NCBI RefSeq assembly: GCF_003590095.1
Contig: NC_039486.1
Location: forward strand, 1,116,001-1,180,000
Direction of reading: 5' to 3'
Source: Trichoplusia ni
Taxonomy: Eukaryota; Arthropoda; Insecta; Lepidoptera; Noctuidae
Length of the DNA: 64,000 nucleotides
In this document: piece by piece, positions 11,735 to 23,960 of the stretch
Layout: every line of letters starts with the position of its first letter
Position numbering within the stretch: the stretch's first letter is position 1
Made by a program: the position numbers and the translations under genes
The notes under the pieces: model-generated
Told to the model about the DNA's origin: nothing
Seen by the model: the letters and a program-made list of their open reading frames with translations, nothing else
The model's database searches: none

Positions 11735-13074
11735 TTGTAAACTGAATGGTAAGTTAAGATACTGATCTATGGCGATATTGATTATACAACGTTATTCGAA
11801 TAGGCCAGTTTTTTTTTAATGGTCCTTGATATTCTAGTACCCTACATTGTTGTTTTTTCGGGGTGAAACTCTAACGACTTCAAACCATCTCAAGCACGGC
11901 AGTATAACACGTTACTATTTTTTTCAAATCGAGCAATTTTACAACTTCGCTATTCCACCAATACTCACAATAGTTAAGCAATATAAATCTTGATATACGA
12001 TTTAAGAGGCATGGAATAGGTTAAACAAAATAGAAACTAAGAATCTTAAACGTTTTTTTACTTCTCATCAGCATCCACTTGATATATTATGAGGAATACG
12101 TTAACTTCCTACAAATAAAGCTGAATATACGCCATAATTAAAACATAGTCTGGTAGTAATCGGATTTTATTAGCGTATGGCGTACGACTCGTACGTGTAA
12201 TGATGGCATGTCATGGCGGACGAACGTCTTTAACATAATCTGTTAATCGCCTTTACGTAATTATAATCTTACCGACGTCGACACATTTGATAGCCAGGGT
12301 GGTCCAAGGATTATACAACGAAAAAGTGGAGGAATGACACCAATATCCTGTCCAGAGAAAAACAATTAAGTATAATAAAAAAGGGGATGTTCTCAGTTCA
12401 TATCGTACCCTTCTGTTAGTAACATTAACTTAATCCTTATTTATTGGATTCTGGATTTATTTTTAAGGTTTTTTACCTAAAGGGTAAGCAAAGGATATAT
12501 TCATGTTGCTACAATAAATAAAATCAATTTTGATCGAAGCTAAGTTTGTTTTTCTTTATCAATATTGTACGTTATCCTTAATGTGGCACTTCTGACTCGC
12601 ACTTCAACAATTTATTTCAAAATCGATCTACCTATCCTGAAAAATGTTCAACCTGATCTACCTGCTCGTATTCTACTGGCAACATGGCGATTATTAGCCT
12701 TATTATTTCTAGCTCAGCGGGTTTGGTATCGAGAAAACATCACCACCAAAACAAGAACAGTCGCAAAATAACACTAACTTATCAATTAATCGTCGTTCAA
12801 AGAATCTTGGACTATCCAATGACATCCCCGTAATATACCGATGTATTTTTTAATAAGAAAAAGGTTAATTAAACGAAATTCTTTATACATATGCTTATCG
12901 GAGTTAACAAACCAATAAGAACTCGTAGGTACATAAGTTATAAGGAGAAAACAGTAGCACATTGTTTGGGTTGAGTGTAGCGATGCGCTATCTGCGTAGC
13001 GGAGATGTATGAGCATTGCATGCATTGAACTCTGATTCATGATGCAGATGTTAATGTTCCTGAGTTAGACTAAA
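11735..13074. other. Intron stretch, nothing recognised
   Basis: AT-rich DNA with stray short frames (12565-12771 plus, 12786-13040 minus) that have no supporting signals. Confidence 0.45.
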
Positions 13075-13135
13075 CAGGGGCCGGCCGCCGTCGGCCTGCG
13101 CCAGATCGTCTGCGGGATTTGATCTGACTTGTGTA
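13075..13135. other. Short GC-rich island with GGCCGGCCGCCGTCGGCC
   Basis: A block of about 60 bases much richer in GC than its surroundings. It contains overlapping partial palindromes of GGCC. No reading frame with splice sites is evident; probably a repeat remnant. Confidence 0.35.
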
Positions 13136-14086
13136 GGTATTATGTATAAAGTCTGATGTTGTGGAAGAATCTACTGGAAACTGACTGTATCTATGTATAT
13201 ATTTTTAAACACATTAGCAATTTTTACCCCTAAAACTTTTAAATGACTTGACTGATTTTGATCAAACATGTCTTTATGTCGGCATACTCAAAAATAATTT
13301 ACCTTTAAAGCAAAACGAGCTTATTAGAAATAGCTTATAGGTGCTATGATGCTACAGACAAGCGCGTCAAACTCTTAACAATCCTTTGTTGAGTCGAGGA
13401 TTAAAAATATTATAAACATATTGATAATAATAACTGATTTCTTTACTTAATTATAAAGACAACTTTTACAACAGCTCAGTTTGTGACGACTACCGATGCA
13501 ACATTTCAGAAATTTGTTTTTTTTCGCAAAGAGTTTGGGTCTTAAACCACACTTAGATAATACATTAATGAATTCATAGATTTTATTGTTATTAATATTC
13601 AAATCTGTACATTCTGTAAACATGGTATCTAAAAATTCTCACCGTTAAATGTTATTAACATAATATCTCAAAATCTTTAACGTCATATCGTCTATATTAG
13701 AAGATTATCTATATTTATAATAGATAATGCTAAATTCGCATTATCTATAAGCAATAAAGATTAGATTTGTAGACACGATCGTGGAAACAACATCAGAAAT
13801 AACGCTCGCTAAGTTTGTTTGGAGTTAGATAACTTAGATATGCGTTAATAATATCATGATTAGCATTTATATTTGGATCAACAAGTCTTCTTATCAAAAA
13901 AATATATTGAATATAATTTTATGCCAGAGATATTTATTTTAATAATAACGTTGATAATATGACATTGGCTTTTTGTGGTACCTACTTCACTCTCCCCTTT
14001 TCACTATTTAATAAAAATAACTCTATTCTTCATTACATCAGCTACCGGAAAATAAAAGTCCCGTTCATTTCAGAAGTTAGTCGGAA

Positions 14087-14166
14087 CAAACAGACAGACA
14101 GACATCCGTATATATGTATATTATATAATCTGGTTATATTATACATGTATTGGTTATATTATATAA
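14087..14166. repeat. Simple repeats: (CAGA)n and a TATA-rich tandem
   Basis: ACAGACAGACAGACATC is followed by two copies of a GGTTATATTATA unit (14123 and 14150) in TA-rich sequence. Ordinary microsatellite-like DNA. Confidence 0.6.
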
Positions 14167-15347
14167 TGTTCTAAGAACCCGAAAGTAAGATAGACACGGA
14201 AGCAACAACAACAAAAACTGTTAAGAACATAATTAATGTAATTAACGTTACTGCCTACATTGTTTTACATACCACCTACGCGCTTATTAGCGATCTATTC
14301 AAAAACCGATCGCGCCCAAACAGTACGAAAATAAAATACGTAGACAGACATGCATTCTCGGAAAACATTGACAGACAAAGATCACATACTTAATTAAGCA
14401 AACAAAATCAATTCGTCGCGATATTGTGAATTTCAATTTTAAATTCTAGTCAGCGTCCAAATATTGTTTGATGTCACATTCTATATAAAACTTTCTGTTA
14501 TAAAAAATAGAGTCTGAATTTGATTGGATGTGAATTTGTATGGCAAGGCGACATGAGGTCACCGTGGCAAGTGGACATTTACGTAATGCATTAACATTGT
14601 AATGTGTATAACTGATACAGGACTTCTCGACTAGGTCACTGCTAAATGAAGTAGTAATCAATTGTTGTATCTGGATATTGATATATTTTGTTAAACGATA
14701 TTGTTTTTTTTCGCCTAGACCACTGTGCCCGACTGCTAAGCAAAGATTCCACCGAATCCTTCCAAGATTCTCTATCCTGGGCGACGATCGATAACTTTAG
14801 AAACGGATATTTTTACTCGCTTATGCTAATTAAGAATCTCAGAAGTCAGAAATAATCACTGATCTCAGAAACGCCTGCTACAAATTGAAAAATATATCTT
14901 TTTGGAAAGTCCATTAAGGAGCATATTATTATACCAGACTAGTAAGTCCGTCTTCCTTTAAACAGAAAGGACTTGCGCTATATAATATCATGTTACGAAC
15001 AATAATGCTAAAATACCACGGCAAAATAACTGGGTTTTAGCTGGTTAAAATAGAAGGTAAATAAGAAATCTATCAAGTAAATATTCACACGGCAATAAAA
15101 TACTAAAATGACGACGCCATATGAATATTCTATTGTAAATGTTGTCATTATATTTACCTCGGCACGTGATAAGTGCCGTATAAGGAAAACTAATAACTAT
15201 GGCGTTTCCGATGCATCTCGTTGTATTGATTCCCTTTTGAGTCTAGGCTAAAGGAAGATTGTTGTGTACGCTATGCTCTCATAAGGTTCAGGTGATGATA
15301 ATGTTTCCACAAATAATATATTATGATATTCCAAATTTTTAATTTAA

Positions 15348-15388
15348 CAGTCAGGGGTTCTAACCACTAGACCAACTACGCTACAACC
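15348..15388 (-). repeat. SINE family B, 5'-end fragment
   Basis: Minus-strand reading gives GTAGCGTAGTTGGTCTAGTG then GTTAGAACCCCTGACTG, the box A half of family B, without box B or body. Confidence 0.5.
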
Positions 15389-16866
15389 ATAAGTCAAGTG
15401 AGATGATGTGAAGGCAAAATTCGCCAATGATGGTCTGTAATCAAAAAATCTGAAATCTAATACATCTTTCTAAATACTTTTCTAACTCTAGGCTTAAGGC
15501 TTCAGTCCGTTACCGTAACCTCAACTTAAGTATTCCTAACCACCTTAAGAGCTGCTTAAATAAAATCAGAACATTATTTTTACGTTAGTAACTATAATTT
15601 TCAATACACACGGTCAATAATCAGGCCTTTGTTACTTGTATTCATATCTCTAAAATAGTATATCTCATCAGTAAGAAACACGCAAAAATCAACTATAACA
15701 CTGAGAAATAGATCTCAAAATGATCTGTATTAACAAGAGGTCTGTGCCCTGCATTGAGACAATTACATACTGATACGCGAATATTTATTACTCTGTTTTA
15801 TTTATCATTTAAGCATAAATTTAATTTACATCGATTCAATGCAAATCTTTAGTTCAAGGTTTCTGATAAGAGGACAAATTATCAATGAACTGAGTGGAAA
15901 TAGGTGGTGTTGCTTTCGCCCAAACGAATAAAACCTATTTTAATTATTTTTCCAACCAGAATTGGTCTAACTAGAAGGTGCAACGCTATGCAAGAGGTTA
16001 TTATTTTACCCAGTAATGAACAAGCAACGTTGTCTCTCTTAAAATGAATAGGTATTCGTCACCGAAGGATCCCATGGAATTATAAAATCGTCAAGAAACA
16101 TGTAATGATTTCAGAATATTATTTACAGTAAGAACTTTATGAAACGTTCAGATAATCAAAATGAGACATTGAAAACTAATGAACGGATTTCGCATCAGAA
16201 ATGTAAGGGTTCGAAGTAATTTAACCGAAGTACAACCCGAAATCCGTTCAATTATTAGTTCTGAATTTCTGATTTTGATCTCTTACTATGACTATAATAT
16301 TAAAAAGAAACCACAATAACCTCAATTTCCAACACCAATAAAGTACCTAAAATAAATTCAATAAAGACATTTACAACTATACAATGGCTCATTAACATTT
16401 CATTACACCAAGTCACCAATACATGGTATAAATGGGCGCCATTATCCTTAAACAACATTATGCAAGCTGACCACAGATATCTCTACATTCCATTTCTATC
16501 TTTCATTTTGAATTCCGAGCACAAAGCGTCTGGACCATGGACTTGTAAGGTCGAAAATTCACCACGAAACTAAAATAAACCTAACCCTTTTAAATATAAA
16601 GTCAGATTTTGCTTGTATAAAATAAATGCAGTACATTTTTGAAACGAAAGTGCAGCACGCAATAATATTGATCCTGTACCGTGATTAGTTGGTTCTTATT
16701 CTATTTCTAGTTCTTGGTTTAATCTGTATCAGGTTTTTCTCGTTCAATTCGAATTAGCAATGATGGTTAGTCTTTGCGGTTTACACACCATCGAGCTAAA
16801 GGCAAAGTCGCAACATAATAAGCAGTAAAGTGGTTTTATGTTAACAATTACAAGAGGACGTACAAA

Positions 16867-17011
16867 AAAAAACAGAAAAACGACTACCGCACTAAGAATC
16901 TCAATCTTTGTGGCGCGGGTTCCGCAAACGTTCAAACCATATCCACAAAGTCTCGGGACAATCATTTGTGGATCACACAGGATCGAAATCAATGCACGTC
17001 ATTCACAGTGA
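16867..17011 (-). repeat. SINE family A, internally deleted copy
   Basis: Tail CGACTACCGCACTAAGAATC, body TCTCGGGACAATCATTTGTG and GATCACACAG are present. The segment between the body and box B is missing, and the head is cut. Confidence 0.7.
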
Positions 17012-18301
17012 GATATTCTAATGTCAAATAGATTTTACTACAATCTTAGGAGAGGTTTAAAAGGCGTATTTAAAAACAATACTACTATCTAACTTGGTAC
17101 TATCAACCTAGGCAATGTAGGCAGTCTTCACAATAGGTTGTGCAATTTGTAAGTCACTAAAACAAAGTGCCTCTACACAACCACATTTCGACATGGATAT
17201 AACGTCATATGAGGAAAAAAAGTCTGTTTGTCTACCTAGAATCGGGTTGTCGTAAATGTATAGTGCTTAAATTCGATTCATTTTGTTTAAATTATAATTT
17301 TTACAGCTTAGATTAAAATAATTTTCAACAAAAAGTTAATTGAAAATTTTGCTCAAAAAAACTTTTTTTTTTAAAGTACCTAAATGTCACTTATGATTTT
17401 GCTCGCCTGTTCTTCTCCATGACTTATATTTGACATGACTTATATGGAGTCACCATTTTTGTATTTAACGTTTCTTAAGCCTTATCTAAAGATTACTAGG
17501 AATACAAAACTTTTGATTTGATATTAATTTTGAATCAATTCAGACGTTTTCTCAGCACGTTCAAAATAAAAACGGTTACCATGACCATAATAGCTAGGTC
17601 TTTTAACATACCAGTCCTATTATAAATCTTTGTCCCAATATCATTTTCATCCAAAAGTCCCATATGTGTATCCAAATGAATCAAATAAGGCTACAACCAA
17701 TTAAAATTCTCATATCATTAGGCACATACTGACAAACACAAAAAAGTAAAACTACGTACATAACCTCAATATTTACCCAGCACTCAAGGCTTAGCGCCGT
17801 CAGTAAAAACTTACAAAGTGACAGTCGTAACGTGATCCTTAAATTAACGAAAGCGTTTCGAACGCTGTCAGATAAGGTAATTATTTTTTGTGACATGATT
17901 CATGGTAGAGGCCAAAGGATGAGGAATGTCATTAGAGGCAATTTGTATTGTGACTTGTGAGTAACGTACTATGGTAAAAGGTTCTGACAAAAAAATGTGG
18001 AGGTATTCTAAGCCTTTATGACCAGATAGGGCAGGATTGAAGTTTGACAGTAGAATACGACAGACAGAAATATATGGGTCTTCGTTAATTCTTTTTAAGT
18101 AAATGATTTTGTATGTGGTAAACTTTCTGTTACTTTTTTAAGGATTTTAACAAACTCAATCTATGTCCCCTTGGATTGAACAGTTATAGACTTAATAAGA
18201 TTTTTTCCATATGGGAATCGAATAAATGACGTGGCACGCTTCGATCATTAGCGTGATGAACACACTTATGTGCAGTCATTTGTTTTAATAGATATTCCAT
18301 T

Positions 18302-18418
18302 AAGGTTTTTTTATGCTGGCTCAGGCAGTGTGTGGAAGGCAGAAGACTGAGGGTCGAGGTACAACTGAGGAAGGAATATGTCCAGCGGTGGGCCGCGATA
18401 ACTGAGTTGATTTTTGGT
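18302..18418 (+). repeat. LINE 3'-end-like fragment (CAGCGGTGGGCCGCGATA)
   Basis: GGCAGAAGACTGAGGGTCGA and ATGTCCAGCGGTGGGCCGCG resemble the 3' region of moth non-LTR elements of the CR1/Jockey type. Related short tails are at 33121, 21440 and 63945. Family assignment is from memory. Confidence 0.45.
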
Positions 18419-18970
18419 TAAAAACGTCTCACAAAAAAACAAGGAATGTCAGAAAAATTAATAAAGATAGAAAATGAATCGATAAGTTTTTATTGATTCA
18501 CCAAAATCGATGTATTTTTGCTAACATTGAAAAAAAACGTTACAGAATATTCTAGCTAACAAGTTATAACAAACAACAATATTTTATATTAAATTGCATA
18601 AAAAAGCACATAAAATATTATTAGATCATCATACTGCGAACCGGTTGGTTGCGCAACCGAGGTGAGGTCACCCTAAACGGTCGACGAATAACAAGTAAGA
18701 GTGGTTGGCGACAACCGAATTAAAGGATTACGGATGTTTACGATACGGACTATAGTTATTTTTTACTTAACGTTTTTTCTTGGTGGTGACGGATACTGTA
18801 AATCAGTATCTCGCAGGTAAGAGTAAAGTTTTAGAAGCCATGATTATAAACTGATCCTTCTGTGTATAAAATCAAACATATACGCTCCCTGTTTCGCTGT
18901 AGTCGGATTAAAAGACCGTGATTTAACTACAGGAATGACTTTACTTTTTTTGTTTATTGTTTAAAAAGTC

Positions 18971-19162
18971 CACTACCGCATTAAGGATTTTAGTCCTTGT
19001 GTTGCGGGGAGTTTCTCAAACATTCAAGTCACTTATATAAAGACACTCAGATACAAGACAAGCATTCGTGGATCACTCAAACGCTTGTCGTACGCGGGAA
19101 TCGAACCTGCAACATGTCCCGCGTAGCCACGGATAGCCGAGAGGTTACTCGCCTATCCGTGC
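18971..19162 (-). repeat. SINE family A with inverted duplicate of its head
   Basis: Body, box B (GGTTCGATTCC on the minus strand at 19097-19107) and tail are well kept. At the 5' end the head is present twice in opposite orientation: CACGGATAGCCGAGAGG at 19128 and CTCGCCTATCCGTG ending 19161 form a foldback. See the finding on this junction. Confidence 0.75.
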
Positions 19163-19330
19163 TATCAGATATTATTCGTAGAATACCTTATGTTATAGTT
19201 AATAACATTACATTTTGCTTTATTTACCTTTAAAGAACAACACATAACTCCTTTCAGAACACTCTTTAATATAATTATTTTTTGTAATGGACTCCTAAGC
19301 AGCACCAATATTAATATTATTAATCCATTA

Positions 19331-19500
19331 TTAAATGATGTAACGGTTTACTCACGCGTATTTATCGGGGTAGCCCGACTAGTTACGGGCCCAACCGGAG
19401 ACCTTAATCATGAGCAGACGCGGCGGGATCGCGAGTCGAATCGCAAAACTAGTCGGGCTACCCCGATAAATACGCGTGAGTAAACCGTTACATCATTTAA
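19331..19500. mobile_element. Hairpin MITE family P, copy 1
   Basis: A 170-base foldback element with perfect inverted repeats of 54 bases starting TTAAATGATGTAACGGTTTA and including CTCACGCGTATTTATCGGGG. The centre holds GAGCAGACGCGGCGGGATCG. No transposase is encoded, so it is non-autonomous. TTAA at both edges suggests a piggyBac-like target, but homology with copy 2 continues past the right edge, so the true border is unsettled. Confidence 0.85.
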
Positions 19501-19985
19501 TAATGAATCATTCTCACGACAGTTACTATCAAAATATTAATCCACCCCTGATCACATAAGTTTCAGACAGTTATCTCAAACTAATACCTGGCATATGTGA
19601 TACGTAAATACTCAAATCGGCTGAATGCATACCTCTTATGACCTTGATTCCACTATATCTAATTACAATAACGTAACGAATTGTGTTTATTACATTTCTC
19701 GGTAACCGATAGTATACTTTTACATTTCCTAACACTCAAACCTTGCAAATAAACTTGTAGGCCAGTTATTAAATTAAAAGTGAAACAATTTATTCTCGGT
19801 ATTCACTTGTTTTGACATATTTAAGTAAATTTTATTTAAAATCGAACGTGATACGATCGTATAGAATCTAAATCATATTATTTATATATATATCTAAGTT
19901 TGTAAATGTTTCAGTTTTGTGTCTAGAAATAAAATTGCTCATACAAATTATGTTTATTTATGACAGCCGGTTAGCTTAATCTATA

Positions 19986-20242
19986 TCTATACTAATATAT
20001 AAAGCTGAAGAGTTTGTTTGTTTGTTTGTTTGAACGCGCTAATCTCAGGAACTACTGGTCCAAACTGAAAAAATATTTTTGTCTTGAATAGACCATTCTT
20101 CGAGGAAGGCTTTATATTATAAACCATCACGCTGCGACTAATAGGAGCGAAGATACAATGGAAAATGTGAAAAAAACAGGGCAGGTATAAATCATAACTT
20201 ATACCTTCTAACCACGGGGACGAAGTCGCGGGCAACAGCTAG
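19986..20242 (+). mobile_element. Helitron-like non-autonomous element, copy 1
   Basis: Starts TCTATACTAATATATAAAGC after an A and ends GCGGGCAACAGCTAG before a T, fitting the Helitron rule (5' TC, 3' CTRR, insertion between A and T, no target duplication). A short GCGAAGTCGC-like stem precedes the end. It includes a (GTTT)n tract at 20017-20032. It lacks Rep/helicase coding. The copy at 42035-42284 is highly similar on the other strand. Confidence 0.7.
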
Positions 20243-20265
20243 TATAGTATAGCCTATAGGTAACC

Positions 20266-20440
20266 TGGGCCCCGATTCTTCTATGTAACATGGCATCTTC
20301 TATTTAATTGGCTTAAATTGAAAAACTCTTCATATTCTCTTAAGCATTTTGCCAGCACGATAATTGTAAATTATTACCTGTGTAATAATATTGACTATGA
20401 GCTTTCCGCACCGTACTGAATTTCCAAGCTTTTGTTACAA
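20266..20440 (+). repeat. Hairpin MITE family Q, left half
   Basis: Starts CTGGGCCCCGATTCTTCTAT, then CATATTCTCTTAAGCATTTT, and reaches GTACTGAATTTCCAAGC. Matches the arms of the 40650 element and overlaps in content with the 7732 half. Lies 23 bases after the Helitron-like copy. Confidence 0.6.
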
Positions 20441-20741
20441 TAAATGATTTTGATTTTTAAATTTGAATTTGATACTGACAAAATAATAACATTTTTTTAT
20501 GGTACTTGTCAACATTTTTCAACTGGAACCAAAAAGCTAATTTAGCAAATCGTCCCATTCAACCTCGAATCTTTTAAACAGCAGAACGATCTGTAAATGT
20601 TAAACAGCCCTTAGCAAAGCCTTTCGACAAATTTATAATAGTTAGAACCCTTTTATCTTCCATAGATCAACTCCCACGCAAGTCTGGTACAGTTAGCAAC
20701 AGAAGTCGCTATACTCAGATTTATAAAATACTAGTACTTCT

Positions 20742-20860
20742 TTTACGTTTCCGTACCCAACGGGTAGACCTGGAACATATTACTAAGGCTTCACTATCAG
20801 TCCGTCTTTCACCAGGCTGTATCTTATGATCCGTGATAGCTGAAGTTTTCTCCCAAGCTC
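20742..20860 (+). repeat. Interspersed repeat family S fragment
   Basis: GTCCGTCTTTCACCAGGCTG then TATCTTATGATCCGTGATAG; the same motif pair as the 4196 copy. Confidence 0.6.
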
Positions 20861-21435
20861 TCTCGTAATAAATAATCAAATCTTTTCAGGTCGTAAATTT
20901 GATGGGTAAATTTTTGTTAAAAATTTTATTCTATAGTTTACTTGTGCTCATTAGATTTGTTTTAAAAGTACTCTTACCTCAATGAAGAAAGGAGAAAAAA
21001 TATACATTGTTAAGGAAAAAAAGAAGTTTTCAAATAAATTTAAAAACTCGATAACAACATTAATTGTACTTTTGATTATAAAGTTTTAAAGTCTGATAAT
21101 GGGAACCGACTTTTCTTGCTGGCTGTATCTACTTAATGGTTAAAACTAGCATTAAAAAGCGGGCAGACGTGCCCAAGGTCACGAGTTCCATTCTATGCAA
21201 TTTACGGCGTAATGGTCCGTTTGACCGCGCCGTTGTAAAATATAGGTACGAGTGTTTACAGATTTAGCCGACTTCGATAAAGATGAAGGTTGTCAATTCG
21301 GTTAATGTCAAGATATGCTTTAGTGCGTTTTATGGAACATGTGCACAATGCTATTTGAACAATATATATGAGGAAATAAATAATTTCGGGACGTCCTTGT
21401 AACATTTGCAAAAGATACAGAAGTTCGGAACGAGG

Positions 21436-21600
21436 AAGGATATCTTTGCCCAGGAGTGGGATTTTACACAGGCTAAATTAAACTTCTGAAACCACTAGAC
21501 TTCTATTACCGTAATTTAAAAAAACTACTTTCTTCCTTCTCTTCCATTCCCAGTTGCCTGCAGTTCGAATCTTGTCTCAGGACAGTTTTTTTCTTACATC
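21436..21600 (+). repeat. LINE tail remnant and weak tRNA-like segment
   Basis: GATATCTTTGCCCAGGAGTG is a common moth LINE 3'-end phrase. About 70 bases later CAGTTCGAATCTTGTC loosely matches a box B. Neither is complete. Confidence 0.3.
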
Positions 21601-22576
21601 ATCATTTTTCTCTTTTCACATTTACCTCCATTTAAAAAAAATAAAGGATCGCAGTATTTGATCATACATCCGCATAAAAACATTATTCGTAATTATTAGT
21701 ATCGGCGTACATGACATACCAATACAATTAATGCGGTAACCATGGCAACAATCAGAAACAAACACGATTAGGTCCACCCGTACGTGTTTATGTGGTTGTA
21801 AATAAAACAGTTACGCGGCCTATTTGCTGCTGTGATAAGAGGTGAACTCTGCAGGTTGTGCAATTATATGCTGTACTAATGTATTTTTTATTTTATTTAT
21901 CTGTAAAACAATATAATATAGAATTATTTATCAATAATAGAAACTAAGACATTAAATTATTTTTATGAAGATTGTGAATAAAAATTAAATGTTATAAAAA
22001 TTCCTATTATTAGAGAACATAATATATGAATAGAAAATAAATGGTCCTCGGCATAGAGTCACTTCGAGAATATAAAAGTCACTAACTTTAGTATTAAAGC
22101 ATCTGAAGTACCTATTACTGCTCTACCTCCTTAACCTACTTATCATGTCATGGTTTACATCATACAGCCTTCCTCAATAAACGGGCCATCTCACACTGAA
22201 GGATGAGGAAAATGTAAAAACGATATATAAAAACTACAAATACATAATGCAGTAATCAGTCCAGACGATATTAACAACGTAGTAAAACAAATTACATAAC
22301 AAAATGGTCCATCAATTCCTCCCGATCATTCCAACCTGGTTGAATTGAATGAGCAATTTGTTACAATTTATATGCCCACAGACCATGAACTAGCAACCTG
22401 TTTCTAAGTATAATGAACTATCAGAGAATAAGTACAAGGTGTGTCAAGGATGTAAGTACAGAAGCTTGTGTGATTTGAGCGTAATAGATTTTATAAGCAG
22501 TGTTTTGGATACTACGAGTATTAAGGTGATGTTTGTAGGAGAATTCTGGATTTAGCCGCTTTTAGGAGAATTGACT

Positions 22577-22785
22577 GCACGCATAGCCAAGTAGTTGAGG
22601 TTACCACGCCAAAATACAAGCGACGTGTCCCGGGTTAAAACACCGCGTAGTGCAAGAATTTGTGTGATACACGAATGCTTGTGAATTGAATGTTTGTGAA
22701 ACCCCGCGATGAAAGGATTGAAGTAGTTAATCTTCATTAACGACTTCGTTAGTTATTAACGAAGTCGTTTAAAAAAAAGACAAAA
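22577..22785 (+). repeat. SINE family A, diverged copy interrupted by a hairpin
   Basis: Head CACGCATAGCCAAGTAGTTG and TTACCACGCCAAAATACAAG, decayed box B (GGGTTAAAACA), body TTTGTGTGATACACGAATGC and TGAAACCCCGCGATGAAAGG. The usual tail GAGTCGTTTAAAAAA is displaced by a 31-base hairpin at 22739-22769. Confidence 0.65.
22739..22769. repeat. Perfect 13-bp hairpin at the SINE tail
   Basis: AACGACTTCGTTA, loop GTTAT, TAACGAAGTCGTT. The arms are exact complements. The second arm is also the normal SINE A tail (GAAGTCGTTT for GAGTCGTTT), so the hairpin was likely made by inverted duplication of the tail. Confidence 0.75.
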
Positions 22786-22862
22786 ACAATTTATTGATCA
22801 CCACATAATTACAGGATTCGAAAAAGAAAAGTTATCACATGGTGATGTTATACAGACAGCAG

Positions 22863-22904
22863 CCAATATTTCATAATTAGTGCACACTAATTATGAAATA
22901 TTGG
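22863..22904. repeat. Perfect 20-bp hairpin, 2-base loop
   Basis: Arm CCAATATTTCATAATTAGTG, loop CA, then its exact complement. Similarity continues outward with one mismatch (CAGC before, GCGGCT after). See finding. Confidence 0.85.
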
Positions 22905-23679
22905 CGGCTAAAGGGTCAGAATTTTTTTCCTTTTTTTTTTATTTCGTCAGCAGTCATTTTACACGCGTATACGAGTACGTATCCTCTCCACTGAGTGAGA
23001 GAAAAGATCTCTTTTTTACGTGTGCCGAACTCTTACTTAATTCTTATTCAAAAAAAATATTGCTTAAAACCGGACAGTAAAAGCCGTGGTTTTAAAACAT
23101 GCATTGATATTTTGGGAGTATAACATAATGAAGGAGAACATTATTATGACGCAGTCACATCGGTATTTGCTATGGGTCGGCCCTCCCTTGTGCATTCCAA
23201 TAAGGTCAATAAAGCAAGGTCACATTGTGTCATTTAAGGATACATCTGAATGTATCACCAAACCGCAAGATAACCTCAAAGAAAGATTTATATTTTACCT
23301 GAATTTACGTCTATTTTTTTAGAATTTATGCGTTATTACCTGAAAATGCAATCCAAAATTAGTTTTTATTCCGATCAATTCAAAAATAGTTCTAGATATA
23401 TAGATTAAATAATGAATAATGCAATCTTATAGATATGGCGTTGATTTTTTCTGAAGCAGTTTCAAATTACGTACAATTTATTAGTTTGGTCTGAAGCCAT
23501 TTATAGCAGCGCCGTATATTGCGCAACACCGGCTGGCCTTTACTTATCAAAGTATCTGCGAGTAGCTAAGCTTTAAATGCTGTTTATTTTCTTTAATTAA
23601 CTACTCTGAACAAGTCAATGTTTATCTATTTAAATATGTAATACAGCGAAATGCTTGTCATAGAAACTAATGACTGGGA

Positions 23680-23960
23680 TGATCACCTCCAGAAATGTTC
23701 TAGAACATCTATTTCGATAGATTTGAGTGACATTTTAGATTACTGTACCAAATAGATTTCTTTCTTTGAACCTGTTTTCGGGCCGAAACCTTCAAAAGAC
23801 CTTATCTCAAGAGGGGATAAGACCGAAGAGTATGACTTCTTCTCTCATTCATTCTTCCAATACATTAGCCATTTAAAAATCAAAAGTTTTTATTTCTATT
23901 GGTAATGGGCCTGTTTTCGGGCCGTTATTTAACGTTATGACTCTAGGTGCATGGTTCTAA
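23680..23960. repeat. Repeat-like block with a duplicated 15-mer
   Basis: CCTGTTTTCGGGCCG occurs at 23771-23785 and again at 23910-23924. The phrase recalls a moth interspersed repeat. A TTCTAGAA palindrome at 23698-23705 inside GAAATGTTCTAGAACATC looks like part of a heat-shock element but may be chance. Confidence 0.4.

Noticed and set aside
22880..23080. 66-codon plus-strand open frame at the hairpin
   Set aside because: The start lies inside the palindrome, the translation is Phe/Ser-rich from T-rich DNA, and no signals support it.
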